Below, one piece after another: positions 1 to 10,800 of a stretch of 33,852 nucleotides of DNA. Position 1 is the stretch's first letter. The number at the start of each line of letters is the position of its first letter. Position numbers and translations under genes: made by a program. The DNA is from Azolla pinnata (taxonomy: Eukaryota; Streptophyta; Polypodiopsida; Salviniales; Salviniaceae): NCBI GenBank assembly GCA_037176905.1, contig JBBBWG010002126.1:1-33852 (forward strand), given 5' to 3'. The notes under the pieces are model-generated. The model was not told the origin of the DNA. It did no database searches and was given only the letters and a program-made list of their open reading frames with translations.

Positions 1-134
1 ATTATAATCGATCGGTTAATCCATGGATCGAGCATGCTATGTATGGGTTTATAAATGATCAATCGATATTATCAATCGGCCACGGGCCGCTAATCCATGT
101 CGACGGGCTTGGGCGTGCGATATGAATATTGCAG

Positions 135-956
135 GGAAATACACGCCGCAGTACGTGTGGCTCAGGAACGAGCTCGCGTCGGTGGATAGGACGCAGACCC
201 CGTGGCTCATCGTCGTCTTCCACTCGCCGTGGTACAACAGCAACGGATACCACTACATGGAGGGCGAGACGATGCGCGTGCAGTTCGAGGCGTGGCTCGT
301 CAAGGCCAAGGTCGACATCGTCTTCTCCGGCCATGTCCACGCATACGAGAGAACGGTGAGAATTTCATGAGCTAATGATCCACTAGTCTATGCAGCTAAA
401 TGTCATTGGTATCCTTGGTTCATGATGATGATGATGATGGTGATCCATGATGCAATGCATTGCAGTATCGGTACGCGAACATCGACTACAATATCACCAA
501 CGGGGACTGCATCCCGAAGCCCAACCCGTCGGCGCCCGTCTACGTGGTTGTCGGCGACGGCGGAAACGCCGAGGGCCTCGCCGGCCAGTGAGCTCATCTT
601 CCTTAATCTCATGATCCTTGCATTCAAGGCTAAGTTCATGTCCAGCTAGCTTTAATTAGCAGGGTTCAATTAGGGTTTAGTTAGGGTAGTTTGGTCCATG
701 CCGATGATGGATCGATCGTTGTTAATATTGACATATTGCTTGCTTGCTTGGTTGAATGGGATGGATTTGGATTTGGATTACTAGGTTTACGCAGCCGCAG
801 CCGGCGTATTCGGCGTTCCGTGAGGCAAGCTTCGGGCACGCCATTCTCGACATCAAGAACCGCACGCACGCCTACTACTACTGGCACCGAAACCAGGACG
901 GCGCCGCCGTCAAGGCCGACTCCCTCTGGCTCACCAACCAGTACTTTAAGGCCTAA
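135..956 (+). CDS. Purple acid phosphatase, C-terminal three exons (5' part outside window)
   Basis: Purple acid phosphatases are secreted or vacuolar metallophosphoesterases with a binuclear Fe/Zn or Fe/Mn centre that release phosphate from organic esters. Exons read as 135-355 (after a gcag acceptor), 466-587 and 785-956, phases compatible, giving 170 visible codons. The first exon carries KYTPQY, TPWLIV, the HYMEGE segment and the metal-ligand block GHVHAYER. The second carries YNITNG and the [10 protein letters not shown] loop. The third carries [25 protein letters not shown] and NQDG, all hallmarks of the plant high-molecular-weight PAP group. The protein ends in NQYFKA followed by TAA at 954-956. 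The N-terminal domain, signal peptide and first metal ligands lie upstream of the window. Third codon positions are very GC-rich, unlike the other genes here. Family assignment is very secure; the exact PAP subclass is not. An alternative last exon near 1016 cannot be excluded. Confidence 0.95.
421..440. repeat. Short ATG/GAT trinucleotide run in a PAP intron
   Basis: Five consecutive ATG/GAT triplets lie in the intron between the first and second visible PAP exons. This is a simple microsatellite that may vary in length between individuals. Confidence 0.8.
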
Positions 957-1650
957 TTACTACTCAAATGTAATTCATTTATGGCCATTTGCCACGCACG
1001 CATTATAATTATGCAGGCAAACTTGCCATGGATCGAGCGCCCTTGTGCGTGAATAAAGACAGAATACCCTCCATCATCAGATCCGAACTTATCAGCTCTG
1101 GTACAATTGTCTACTCAAGAAATGTTCCCTGCAGGCTAATTCCTGCATACCTTGTCACAACACTAATTTGCCTCTCATCACACCACTGTGATGATACTCT
1201 TCCCTTTGTATCCAAACACCCATTTTGGACTTGGGATTGAATTGAAATGATTGCTGATTCGTTACAAGTTCAAGATATGTTTGGTGGGCAGTACTGGGTA
1301 TGTTTCTTTCGAGGCATCTAAAAGATCGGATCAATTTGACATGTGCACCTGTGTGTGTGTGTATGTGTATGTTGGCCCAAGAAGGTTTTAATGCATCTTT
1401 CTTTTCACTTAGAGATGTGTTCTGAATGCTGCGCCGTATATAGGTGCGACGACGTTGCTGACCTAGAGGCCATTGCGATCGAGAGCAATGGGGAGCTTGC
1501 AATTGTGGTGGAGGAAGTCCAATGACTGCAACACATTACATTGGCACGTTGGAATCGTAAAACACATAATCGTATGCTAGATCTCTGTTCTTTCGCATGT
1601 TAATCTCTTATTGATGTTGATCAATATAATTAAAATATAGAGCGTATTTC
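957..1650 (+). other. PAP 3' flank / presumed 3' UTR, no further gene seen
   Basis: This AT-leaning stretch follows the PAP stop codon. It holds a short GT-rich run (about 1350-1371) and no convincing coding region. Part of it is presumably the PAP 3' UTR, but I cannot place a polyadenylation site with confidence. Confidence 0.5.
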
Positions 1651-1739
1651 AATTGACCCTACAATATTGGGTTCACACTCATACTTATTGCTTTTTCTAT
1701 AAAATGCATAGTGTACATGTTCATACTACATTAAATATA

Positions 1740-3380
1740 CTAACACCTCCTTTTAAGTTGAACCGCCTACTCCGCCTACTTTTTTTCTTTGAATAGTATT
1801 GAGACCGATCTTGGAACAACGTTTCCAATGCTTTTTAATCGATACTAGCTCTGTCAAAAAATCAGCCCACACAGTGTTTGTAGAATTGTAATGAATATAG
1901 AAAGTGCTTTCGCACCTATTAAATCTCTCTTAAAGTGATCCCTTGCTTAAATATGCTTGTTTTGATAAATTATCTTTGGTTTTCTACTAACCTAATACGT
2001 GATTATCATCACAATAAAGTTTCAATTCTGATAGCTAGTTTGAATATATCTAATTGATCTTGAAAAATAGTTTTAATTTAAACCTTCCTTCTCATGTCAG
2101 AGTTACAACTATATATATTCAATCTCCATACTAGATAGAGCAACTGAATCTTGTCTTTTACTTCTTTGAAAAATTGTTTCACCAACAAATAAGAAAATCA
2201 TACCTCATGTCGAGAGGTATCAATATCCCCTCCTCAATCAGAACCAACTAACCACAATGTGGTGCTTCAAGTTAAGTACCATTTCTGTGGAAAGAATTTT
2301 GTAATTGGAAGTTATGGTAAGTGTTTGCGAATGGGTAACTCCAAGATTATTCAAAAGTCTTAACAAAAAATCTAGCACAAAAGGATAAATTGAGTCTTAT
2401 ACAATTTACCAAATACTTAATACTTCTCTCAATTTCATGACATAGAATTAATGTGACCATGATTTCTTCTTCTATTGGTGTTGAAGAACAATCATTTATT
2501 GATAGCTTGCATGGAACAGTCATTGGAGTGTGACTAGGTTGCAATCTATTATGTCTTACTTTATATTTACTTTTAAAAAAAATAAGTAATGTATTTTTCC
2601 ACTTTATTTTAGTAACCTTAATTCTAAGGAAATATTTTAATATTCCTAGGTCGAACTTTTCCTTTAGTCGTTTGAGCTCTCTTTAATTGACAATAGGGAT
2701 ATCATCCCCATATGCGTTAATAATTATGAAAAGAAAATTTTGCTTATGGATGTTGAGGTTCGACTCCACCTAAAGACACATGAATATAATGTATGTTAGA
2801 TTATTATGTAACTTCAAATGTCACATTCTAGGAGAAATTTTTAAGCCATGCAATGACTATCTTAGCTTGCATACATACTGAGAAATTGGGGATCAACAAT
2901 ATAAGGAAATTGTTATTATATATATGTATATTTATCTAGATCTCCATAAAGGGAAGTTGTTTCTATATCGAAATGATGCAATTCACAATTTAAACTAACA
3001 CGTAAGGTAAAAGGCAATCTTAAAGGAATATAAGACCTTAAGGTTGGAGCAAATGTATCTATAAAGTCTAGTCTAGGTACTTGTGTAAAGCCACGAGCAA
3101 TAAGTCGTGCCTTGAACTATAATAAAACTTTATTTGCATCATATTTCCTAATTAAAATACATTAAATATTTGAGACAATTTTACGATCATTTAGAAGAGG
3201 GACTAGATCTCATTAATTATTTTTTGCTAGTGAATTGAGTTCACTCCGTATGGCTTATTGAGAGACACTATGAAGATCAGGCTTGGATGACAATTTAGCT
3301 TTAGGCGTATTTTCATTGGTTCTGTATCATCCACTATATTGTCACATGGGCGACTCCTCAACTTTTAGTTTTCAAATAGA
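1740..3380 (-). pseudogene. Decayed Ty1/Copia retrotransposon pol region
   Basis: Reading the minus strand gives broken but recognisable Copia polyprotein pieces in the correct order. At about 3040-3115 it reads ARLIARGFTQVPRLDF followed by DTFAPTLRS, matching the reverse-transcriptase start (KARLVAKGF.Q..G.D..DTFAP). At about 2110-2200 it reads FVGETIF then QDSVALSSMEIEYI, matching the RNase H segment (...SSTEAEYIA). At about 1800-2000 it reads LYCDDNHVL and WADFLTELV, matching the C-terminal RNase H block (IYCDN.SAI ... VADILTK). Many stops and frameshifts show it is dead. Neither LTR could be delimited. The order on the minus strand means the element is transcribed leftward, toward the PAP gene. 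Boundaries are approximate. Confidence 0.85.
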
Positions 3381-3384
3381 AAAC

Positions 3385-4041
3385 CTTCATGATAATTTTC
3401 ATATATATGTCTACCCATGAGCTACCGTTCTTTTTTATTTTTAATTCCTCTTTTTCTTTTCCGGCTTCCTTTTCTTTTTCTTCTTTTCCTTTACTTCCAC
3501 TACTCCATTTAAACCTTGTCAATTCCTACAAACAAAAGCCCAAGCAAGAGAGGAAGATGTCACAGACACACAAACTACAAACTATGATGGATTGTAGAAG
3601 ATGGGGATATGTGCGACATGGCTACGAGCATGAAACTAAAAGTGATGAGGTCAGAAACTCTAGAAACGAGGACCAATGAGGCTATCTATATGCTTAGGAA
3701 GCTAGTAGTGATGCAAGAGCATGAGGACAATGATGAAGATAACGACAAGATAAAAGGAAACGTGAAGACTAGCATAATATGTTAGTGAGTGACGTTTTTT
3801 ATCCCTTGACATGGATCAAAGAGGTTATAAGTATTTACATTGTGAGCTAAGGTACATGCATTAAAATATTCTAGAGAATAGTTTGGAGAATATTTTAGAA
3901 TCTTCTAAACCTTCTAGAACCTTTTAGAATTATCTAGAGGTATGTAACTAGAGACTATTTTTAGATCAAGTATATCATATATAAATACATGCTCATATAA
4001 AAATGAATTACAAGGTATTGGGTCTTTTACTGTGACCATTT
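3385..4041. other. Unassigned AT-rich stretch, possibly LTR or element edge
   Basis: This stretch opens with a pyrimidine-rich tract (3430-3510), followed by short open frames without recognisable similarity. From 3870 to 3955 there is a run of related TCTAGA/TTCTAGAA motifs ending in ATGTAACTAGAG, a composition often seen near the ends of plant LTRs. At 4012-4040 a sequence resembles the adjacent transposon terminus. I cannot assign a gene. Confidence 0.4.
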
Positions 4042-4800
4042 CACTACAAGGTATTGGTCTATTTGTCATGACTTTTGCCATGAAATTTCTTCTATAGTAC
4101 TTTAGAAAAAGTCATGGCAAATGACATTTTCATTTTACCGCGACAATATCCGTGACTATTACAATGGGTTTTGCCACAGATATTGCCAGGAGGATATACG
4201 CTAGCATATATGCATGTATTTCCGCATGTATATATGCGGATATATACGTGAGTATATACATGAGTATACAAGAGTATATACGCTAAGATATACGCTCGTT
4301 TGCAACGACTATTTACGCACTCTTTGGCGTAGTTGTAGCTGCAACCTATATTGCTTTTACCGTGAACATTGTCATGAATATTACTCTAAATATTACCGCG
4401 ACTTTTATTGGAACTTTACCGCGACCTTTGTTGGAATTTTACTGCGAGTATTGTTGCTAGTTTACCACGAGTATTGCTGCTAGTTTACCGTGAGCTTTGC
4501 TACAATTTTTACTGCGTGTATTGTTGGTCGAAGAACTTTATTGTGCGTATTGCTACTAATTTGCTGCAAGTATTGTTGCACGTTTGCCACGATTTTTGCT
4601 GTGAATTTGCTGCGAAATTGCTGCTAAGTTGCCGTGAGTTTTGTTGCAAGATTTTATCACAAGTTTTTCTGCAACTTTGTCACGAAAATTGATGCATTTT
4701 GCCGCAATTTTGCTGTAAATTTGCAGCAATGTAGCTGGAAAGTTAACACAATTTTAATGCAAATTATACGCTTATTTACTACAAAACTTGATCGCTTTGC
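4042..4800. mobile_element. CACTA-type transposon end with subterminal repeats
   Basis: The sequence CACTACAAGGTATTGG begins at 4042. CACTACAAG-type termini are characteristic of plant CACTA (En/Spm) DNA transposons. A loose hairpin (GTCATGACTTTTGCCATG against GTCATGGCAAATGACA) follows directly, then a region to about 4790 packed with a degenerate motif, roughly aCCGCgA-cttt, on the plus strand. En/Spm-type elements carry such arrays of short subterminal repeats as transposase-accessory binding sites. AT-rich runs with atatac/gtatata steps occur at 4205-4300. The opposite terminus was not found in the window. No clean 3-bp target duplication can be shown because only one end is visible. Confidence 0.75.
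4395..4498 (+). repeat. Five-unit 23-bp dimeric subterminal repeat
   Basis: Motifs of the form ACYRCGA or ACCGTGA start at 4395, 4418, 4441, 4464 and 4487, exactly 23 bp apart. Each unit splits into a 12-bp half (for example ACCGCGACCTTT) and an 11-bp half (GTTGGAATTTT). Spacing is perfect although the bases differ between units. Confidence 0.85.
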
Positions 4801-4939
4801 AAGAAGTTCTAATGCTTAAATTTGTTGATCGAGTGTTGGAATGATCGATAATTAGCTGAATATTTAGATTTATAATTAAAAAAAGTCATATTAGGGATCT
4901 CAAATTAAAGTATAAAATATATATTGCAATGAGAAAAGT

Positions 4940-6022
4940 CTGAAATTACAATTCAAGTCAGGCATGTACAAGCTTAACCAAAAAAACTAAAAAGAAGGAT
5001 CATACTCACTAGGGTTATTATCATCGTAAATATCTAACCCTAGTGACAGATGACCAGACCCGGGGTCGGTGTGGGTCGCCTCAGTGTCAGCCAGTGATTT
5101 TTGCGTTGCTTTTCTCAGGGTTGTACTCGAGTTCTTGACCATCCGCTACACCTTCGCCTGCATCCAAATTAATATTGCTGCTTGACAGTTCCAGTTGTAT
5201 CCCCAAACCTCGGATCAACTGGTCATCCGTAATCACTCTAAGACTTGTGAAATACATCTATGACTCTTGTCGTGGATGTAACCAACGATATTCCTCCTCA
5301 TACGGATACGGCAAGCGACCAACGACTTCCATATACACAAAAACAAGAACATTAATCAATTTAAATTATTTATAAAATCAATTAATTATATATTAAAGTT
5401 ATCAATTTTAATTTATAGAGATACTTACAAACTCCGCCCTGAAAGCCCCAACACCTCCGCTACCCCATTTCACAGTAGACCCTAACCTGATCTAGGTCGC
5501 ACGTGCAACGACATGTCAAGCAGAACATTTTGACGCCCCTCGTGCTAAGGCTGCCCTCCACTCAGCATCGTGAATGCTCCGGGGCCGCCCACCATCTAAT
5601 CGTGGTGGTAATCCAACTGCCTCCCGATCTACTACTGCCCGAGCGCTCTTGTGTATCCGCTCTGATAGTTCGCGATATGCCTAAGTATGGTTTGACGAAG
5701 CCAAACTGAACTCATTACTAAGTGCTTGGGCATGGGGTACTAGGTGTGGAATGTAGATATTATCTACTTGATTACCCAATCTCTGTATGTCGAGGGGTCG
5801 TAAACATTCCAGACATATACTTTCACGAGCTCGAGGAAGTATTGACGCGCGACTCGACTCGACTAGAGTGATCAATGATGATGCCCCCACTGTTATCGAG
5901 GGTGTAGAATAATCGGTCGACATTATGATCATGACCAACTCGATTGCTACCAGAAGCGGTGACTTATCGTTTGATTTTCTGTGTAAAATCACAACGTTAT
6001 CTATGTGCAATAATGCTTTCAA
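4940..6022 (-). pseudogene. Decayed minus-strand coding region, probably transposon-encoded
   Basis: On the minus strand three open stretches can be read. They are about 5681-6022 (113 codons, ending at a stop), about 5470-5690 (containing RIHKSARAVVDREAVGLP and RSIHDAEWRAALARG) and about 5055-5350 (containing RLPYPYEEEYRWLHPR and, after an in-frame stop, DDQLIRGLGIQLELSS). A gtaagt-type donor on the minus strand at about 5426 suggests splicing. The layout, a leftward reading frame ending just inside subterminal repeats, is what a CACTA transposase 3' end looks like. I recognise no domain, so the assignment to the 4042 element is inference. In-frame stops show it is not intact. Confidence 0.45.
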
Positions 6023-7045
6023 GATCTCATTCTCTCAGAACTACTTTCAAGTCTCTAATATTTCTTACCTTAATATTTTTACAATGTCAATAGCTTTTGA
6101 TTGTGACATATGGGGGTCAACTTATTATTTGTCATTTTGTATTTCTTTTTCAGTTAGGATTGACATGCAACTTCCACATCTTTTATGACATGAAAAAATC
6201 GTGAATTGTGCCAAATTTACTCTCTTACACATTCCTTATATAAATCAACTCTATAGGTGGCCTTTGACAATTTTAAAAGCACTTTTGGTTTCACCTTTAG
6301 ATAAGTTCTCAATTTCTCTCAAAGGTGAGACAACTACATTGTTGACTTCCATACTTGTCAACAATTGTGTTCTTGATTGTTAAGAAGAGGTTGCACTCCT
6401 TATATAAAAAATTATGGCCTTATTTCTTCTAGTTAGCAACCAAGCTCTTCAATGTTTTGAAATGTACATGGATTGTATTTAGATTCACACAAATCTCTAG
6501 ACTTTGAGCATTGTCAAACATTGTTTCTTCATGTCATCCTCTATACATGTCTTGACCACTTTGTATTGCCTTGGCAATGGAACGAATGGATTAATTCATT
6601 ATTATCTCAACTGTTGATGGACAGTTCTATGGAATGCCTTTGAATCATAGAACGTAACATTCGCGAGCTTCTGGTTTTGCAAGCACGAATGTACGTGTAT
6701 TTTTTCTCTTAAAAAATCATAGTTTTTTCCTTTTTATCTAGAAAAATTTATATATATTTCTTAAAATTTAAGCATTTTATTAAATTTTACCATTCTTCTG
6801 GGCTGAAACATTCCTTTGGTGATTTATCAAATCTCAAATGCTCGAAACATTCTCGATTGCTATGCTTTGAATATCCACTTGAATTTGGGTAGTCAACACC
6901 CATCAAAGATGTTAACCTATACATTCATATCTTGAGTTTGAGTCAGCTTGACATGGTGTAGAGCTTCTCCCATGAAGTTGAAGATTGTTTTCACCTTCAC
7001 CATGCTTCAGCAGATGCAAGATTTATCCTTAATAGTGGAGAAATC
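6023..7045. other. Unassigned stretch upstream of the minisatellite
   Basis: AT-rich sequence. The minus strand between about 6060 and 6330 gives broken peptide pieces (for example YRVDLYKECVRE), suggestive of a very old element, but no family is identifiable. No gene, RNA or clean repeat boundary can be supported. Confidence 0.3.
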
Positions 7046-7670
7046 ATGGATGGGTGATTTCTTCATGTGGCTGGTTCCTTCTCTGTTGTAAGCAAGATTC
7101 ATCAGTCATAGTTGGGAAGAGTCATGGATGGGCGATTTCTCATGCGGGTACTTGCTTCTCTGTTGTAAGCAAGCTCAAATCATGGATGGGTGGTTTCTCA
7201 TGCAGGTAGTTGCTTCGCTGCTGTAAGCAAGATTAAATCATGGATGGGTGATTTCTCATGTGGGTAGTTGCTTCTCTGTTGTAAGCAAGATCCATCCTTA
7301 TAGTTGAGAATCATGTATGGGCGAGGGTTCTCTGTTGTAAGCAAGATTTAATCATGGATGGGCGATTTCTCTGTTGTAAGCAAGATTTAATCATGGATGG
7401 GTGATTTCTCATGCGGGTATTTTGCTTCTCTGTTGTAAGCAAGATCCATCCTTATAGTTGAGAATCGTGGATGGGCGATTTCTCTGTTGTAAGCAAGATC
7501 CATCCTTATAGTTGAGAATCGTGGATGGGCGATTTCTCTGTTGTAAGCAAGATCAAATCATTGATGGGTGATTTCTCATGCGGGTAGTTGCTTCTCTGTT
7601 TGTAAGCAAGATCCATCCGAGAAATCATGGATGGGTGAAATGCTTTCTCATTTGGCTAGTTGCTTCCCTG
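7046..7670 (+). repeat. Minisatellite upstream of AP5Z1, about 11 imperfect units
   Basis: Units begin with ATGGATGGGYGATTTCT, continue with a CATGCGGGTAGTTGCTTC segment and end with TCTCTGTTGTAAGCAAGAT, sometimes followed by CCATCCTTATAGTTGAGAA. Unit starts are near 7046, 7124, 7182, 7240, 7314, 7355, 7396, 7469, 7523, 7563 and 7628. Unit length varies between about 40 and 78 bp because the middle segment is present or absent. The array ends about 135 bp before the AP5Z1 start codon, so it lies in or next to that gene's promoter or 5' UTR. Confidence 0.9.
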
Positions 7671-7761
7671 TTGTGACGGCTAACTAAAGGTCTCCACAAT
7701 CCCTGCAACATATAAATCCGCTGGAAAATTGATCAAAATTGTTTCTTCAACAAGCGCAGCC

Positions 7762-7785
7762 ATGACCATGGAACTCTGCAATTAG
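7762..7785 (+). CDS. Short upstream ORF in the AP5Z1 leader
   Basis: A seven-codon frame (MTMELCN then TAG) sits 22 bp before the AP5Z1 start codon. Its two ATGs precede the main start if transcription begins upstream, which could lower translation of the main frame. The transcription start is unknown, so its presence in the mRNA is an inference. Confidence 0.4.
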   Translation: MTMELCN

Positions 7786-7807
7786 TCCTCATCAAGGCTT
7801 TCGAATC

Positions 7808-10800
7808 ATGGACCCCGACAAGTCAGATGAACACGATTTCTCTTTCTTCCTCCGCGTTCTGGCACAATCTGCCCGCGATGGATCTGCATCATCAAGTTCT
7901 GCTCAGGAACACGCTGTCCTAGATGCGGTGAGTTTCTAAGTAGAGAAAATATTCCTAGTCTCTGCATTCTTTTTCCCGTTTTTCTTAAAATGCCGTGGAG
8001 GTTTGTTATTTCGATGATATTCCTTGTGCGATTTCGAAATCTTGAAAAGCAGCTCCGATTGACCACGTAAATGAGAAAAAGAGATGAATTTACGCAGTAA
8101 TTCTTTGTAAGGGAGATAAATTGACAATATAATCCAGAAAAATCAGACGCATCAGCCATGACAATTCTCAAACAGACATACCATGGGGCTTTTTGGAATT
8201 GTGTATGAGCATTTTTGGAGCTTAAAAATGTTTGGGGATGTCTAGGAAAACTCAGGGGGTATTGCTGCAGATGGATTTGTATAAAAAGAAACGGAACACT
8301 GATTTCTGAGACATTAAAAGATGAATCCAAAAGGTAAACTCCTGCATTGCATTTAGAGTTGTTAGTCAAGCTGAGGAGAACGGTCGAAACAGAGATTGGG
8401 ATAGAGGATTTTCCAGTTGCTTCAAAATCGAGGCTTTTCATAACACCTGTCTAGATCATCTGTATGGCAAGGTAGAAAGGCCATCGTCTCATCATCCTTA
8501 AGAGGAATTCCTTCTTGTTCATGCACCTATTGTATATACGAATCTATGTGGTAGGTAGGTATTGTTGTCTTTCTCATGTACTGTAGGTCGGTCCTGAAGT
8601 CCATGAGGGACGTGTAATTTTTTCCATCAGTATGAGATTGTGGGTGGTTTGTCCTGCAAGCCCTGCTATGAAGTGGTTAATGAACTGGATATCGATCAGG
8701 TAGCGTGAAGTTCATACCAATGGTGAAGCTGTTGAGTGTGTATAATGTACTCCCTAACTTAGTTGGCTCCCTTTAGTGCAAATTGTTGGCCTGTTGGATC
8801 CCATTTAGACCTTGCTTGGGAGAGTCATAGGGAAGAGTTGTGCAACAGAAAACCAAACAAGCTCATCATGATGCAAGTCAATCAAGGCCTGCACAAGTGA
8901 GATCCCAACCTACACAGTCCAAAAGAGTTAATTGCGTTATTAAGAAATATAATTCTACCTGCATCCATCTGAACCACAATATCATCACCCTTTTCTTTGA
9001 ATAAAGTTCATTATATCAAACGTGCTTCTCTAGCTTCGAAGATCTCATCATCTTGAATCAGCCCATGTTGAAGATATTTTAAAAGTAGAATTGTAAACAA
9101 GTGTGTTTGTTCATGTCTGCATTTATGTTGCCCTGACATTATGTTGTACTCGGATATATCACAAAATTTTGAATAGCAAATATTTGCACTTTTTGATTGT
9201 CATACAAGTAGTATAACGCTTACATCCTTGGTATATTTGTATAATTTATACCTTGCTTTATCTGGCATGAAATTTTACAATACAGTTTTCACACACTTGG
9301 AATATCTTATCAATAGATATGTTGTGTGTTTTCACGTCATTGAGTTTTCAACCAGTAATAAGCTCACATGTGTTACTTATATTTGCAGATCAAGAAACTT
9401 CATTCGATGTGTGAAGGCCACATTGACCTTGTTGGCACTGTTAATAACCCAATTAACAAGATTTTTCAGAGGTCAATTGCATCGATTACCCAGTATCGCT
9501 CAAGCACAGGACTCCTAATGCTAGTATGTCTCAGTATAATATGTTACGGGATATGGATGCACAAGCACTGCACAAAATTGTACTTTTCAAAATTGTAGAT
9601 TTGATTATGTTTCTATTTGCCAAACATCATAAACATTTTTCATAACTCTAGGAAGCCAAGTTTAGCTGCTACCACGTAACCTATATTTGAAGGATTTTAT
9701 TCTAAAACTATATTTGACTATGTTTATTGTTACCCAAAGATACTATCCTTAGATCATAACTTTATGAAACGTCAAAGTGTATTCACTAATAGAAAACATT
9801 GCAAAGTTTGTATAGGTGATTGTTTAATATTAACTAATGGAGGTAGCATAAGGCGGGTATTATGGCTGATTTATTTTCTTCCAACCCAAGGTCAGTTCCA
9901 ACCATTGATTCCATCCAATAGAGAGTTCTGGGGGGCATCATTATCTCTGTCTTCTCCCATCCTATACCTAGCTGAAAATTACACATTAGGATCATGTTTC
10001 TTTGCCATATTTGGCTTAAATCTTTTAGGGCCTCTGAAATAATGTTTTTTCTTCAAGCCTCCTGGTTTGCATTCTTCTGGCATTTAAGGAGAAATGGACA
10101 GTTAAATTCTGAGATGACCAATTTCGCTCATTCATCATGGCTAAGTATTTTTTTTCCAAGTATTTCCCAAGCAGTAGTTGGTGTGAATATTTCCTAGACC
10201 CTACTTGTACTCTACAGCATTTTATGGCAATGTCAGAATTTTAATAGTATTATGAGTAACAATCCTTAGTAGAAAATTTTGAATCGTTTTAAGGATTGAC
10301 TTTCCTATTTTTCTAGTTTTTTAATGTGTGGACATATTCCCATGTATTTGAACTCCAAGTCTTTCTAGTTTTTCATGTATTTCTAATTTTTCTTGTTTCA
10401 CAGGCCATACTTCAATTTTTCCTTGATTTTGGAGAATATGTTCTGCATGATGCAGACCCAAATCTGAACATTTTTTTCAAGTCTTGCTTGAGTCGGTATA
10501 TACAGTTGAAGTATTAAGCATACATTTCTTTTGTATGAGGACAGCGATAAATCAGTTGATTTTCTCTGAGTGTTTAGAAATTTGGTCAATTTTACAGGTT
10601 ATATGCGGATCCTGTTGTGGCTAGTGCTACACTCAATTTTTTGAATAGAAACAAAAAGAAACTTTTGCTGTCACATCCTACACTATTTCCACAGGCAATA
10701 TATTTAATATGCTTAGCTAATGGCCGTTCTACTTATCCTCATAAAATTTATTATTGTTTAATTCACTTTATTGTCCTTGCATGCAGTACTTTCCTCTGTT

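Noticed and set aside
656..690. Telomere-like words (TTAGGGTTTAG, TTAGGG)
   Set aside because: Only two imperfect units inside a PAP intron; a chance match or a simple telo-box word, not an interstitial telomere. A similar short match at 32035-32050 is rejected for the same reason.
4214..4483. 89-codon Tyr/Arg-rich open frame
   Set aside because: It spans the AT-rich steps and the 23-bp dimer array of the CACTA end, with no independent coding support.
7806..8441. 211-codon open frame on the minus strand
   Set aside because: It overlaps AP5Z1 exon 1 and the start of intron 1 in antisense, has no recognisable domain, and its composition matches translated intron sequence.
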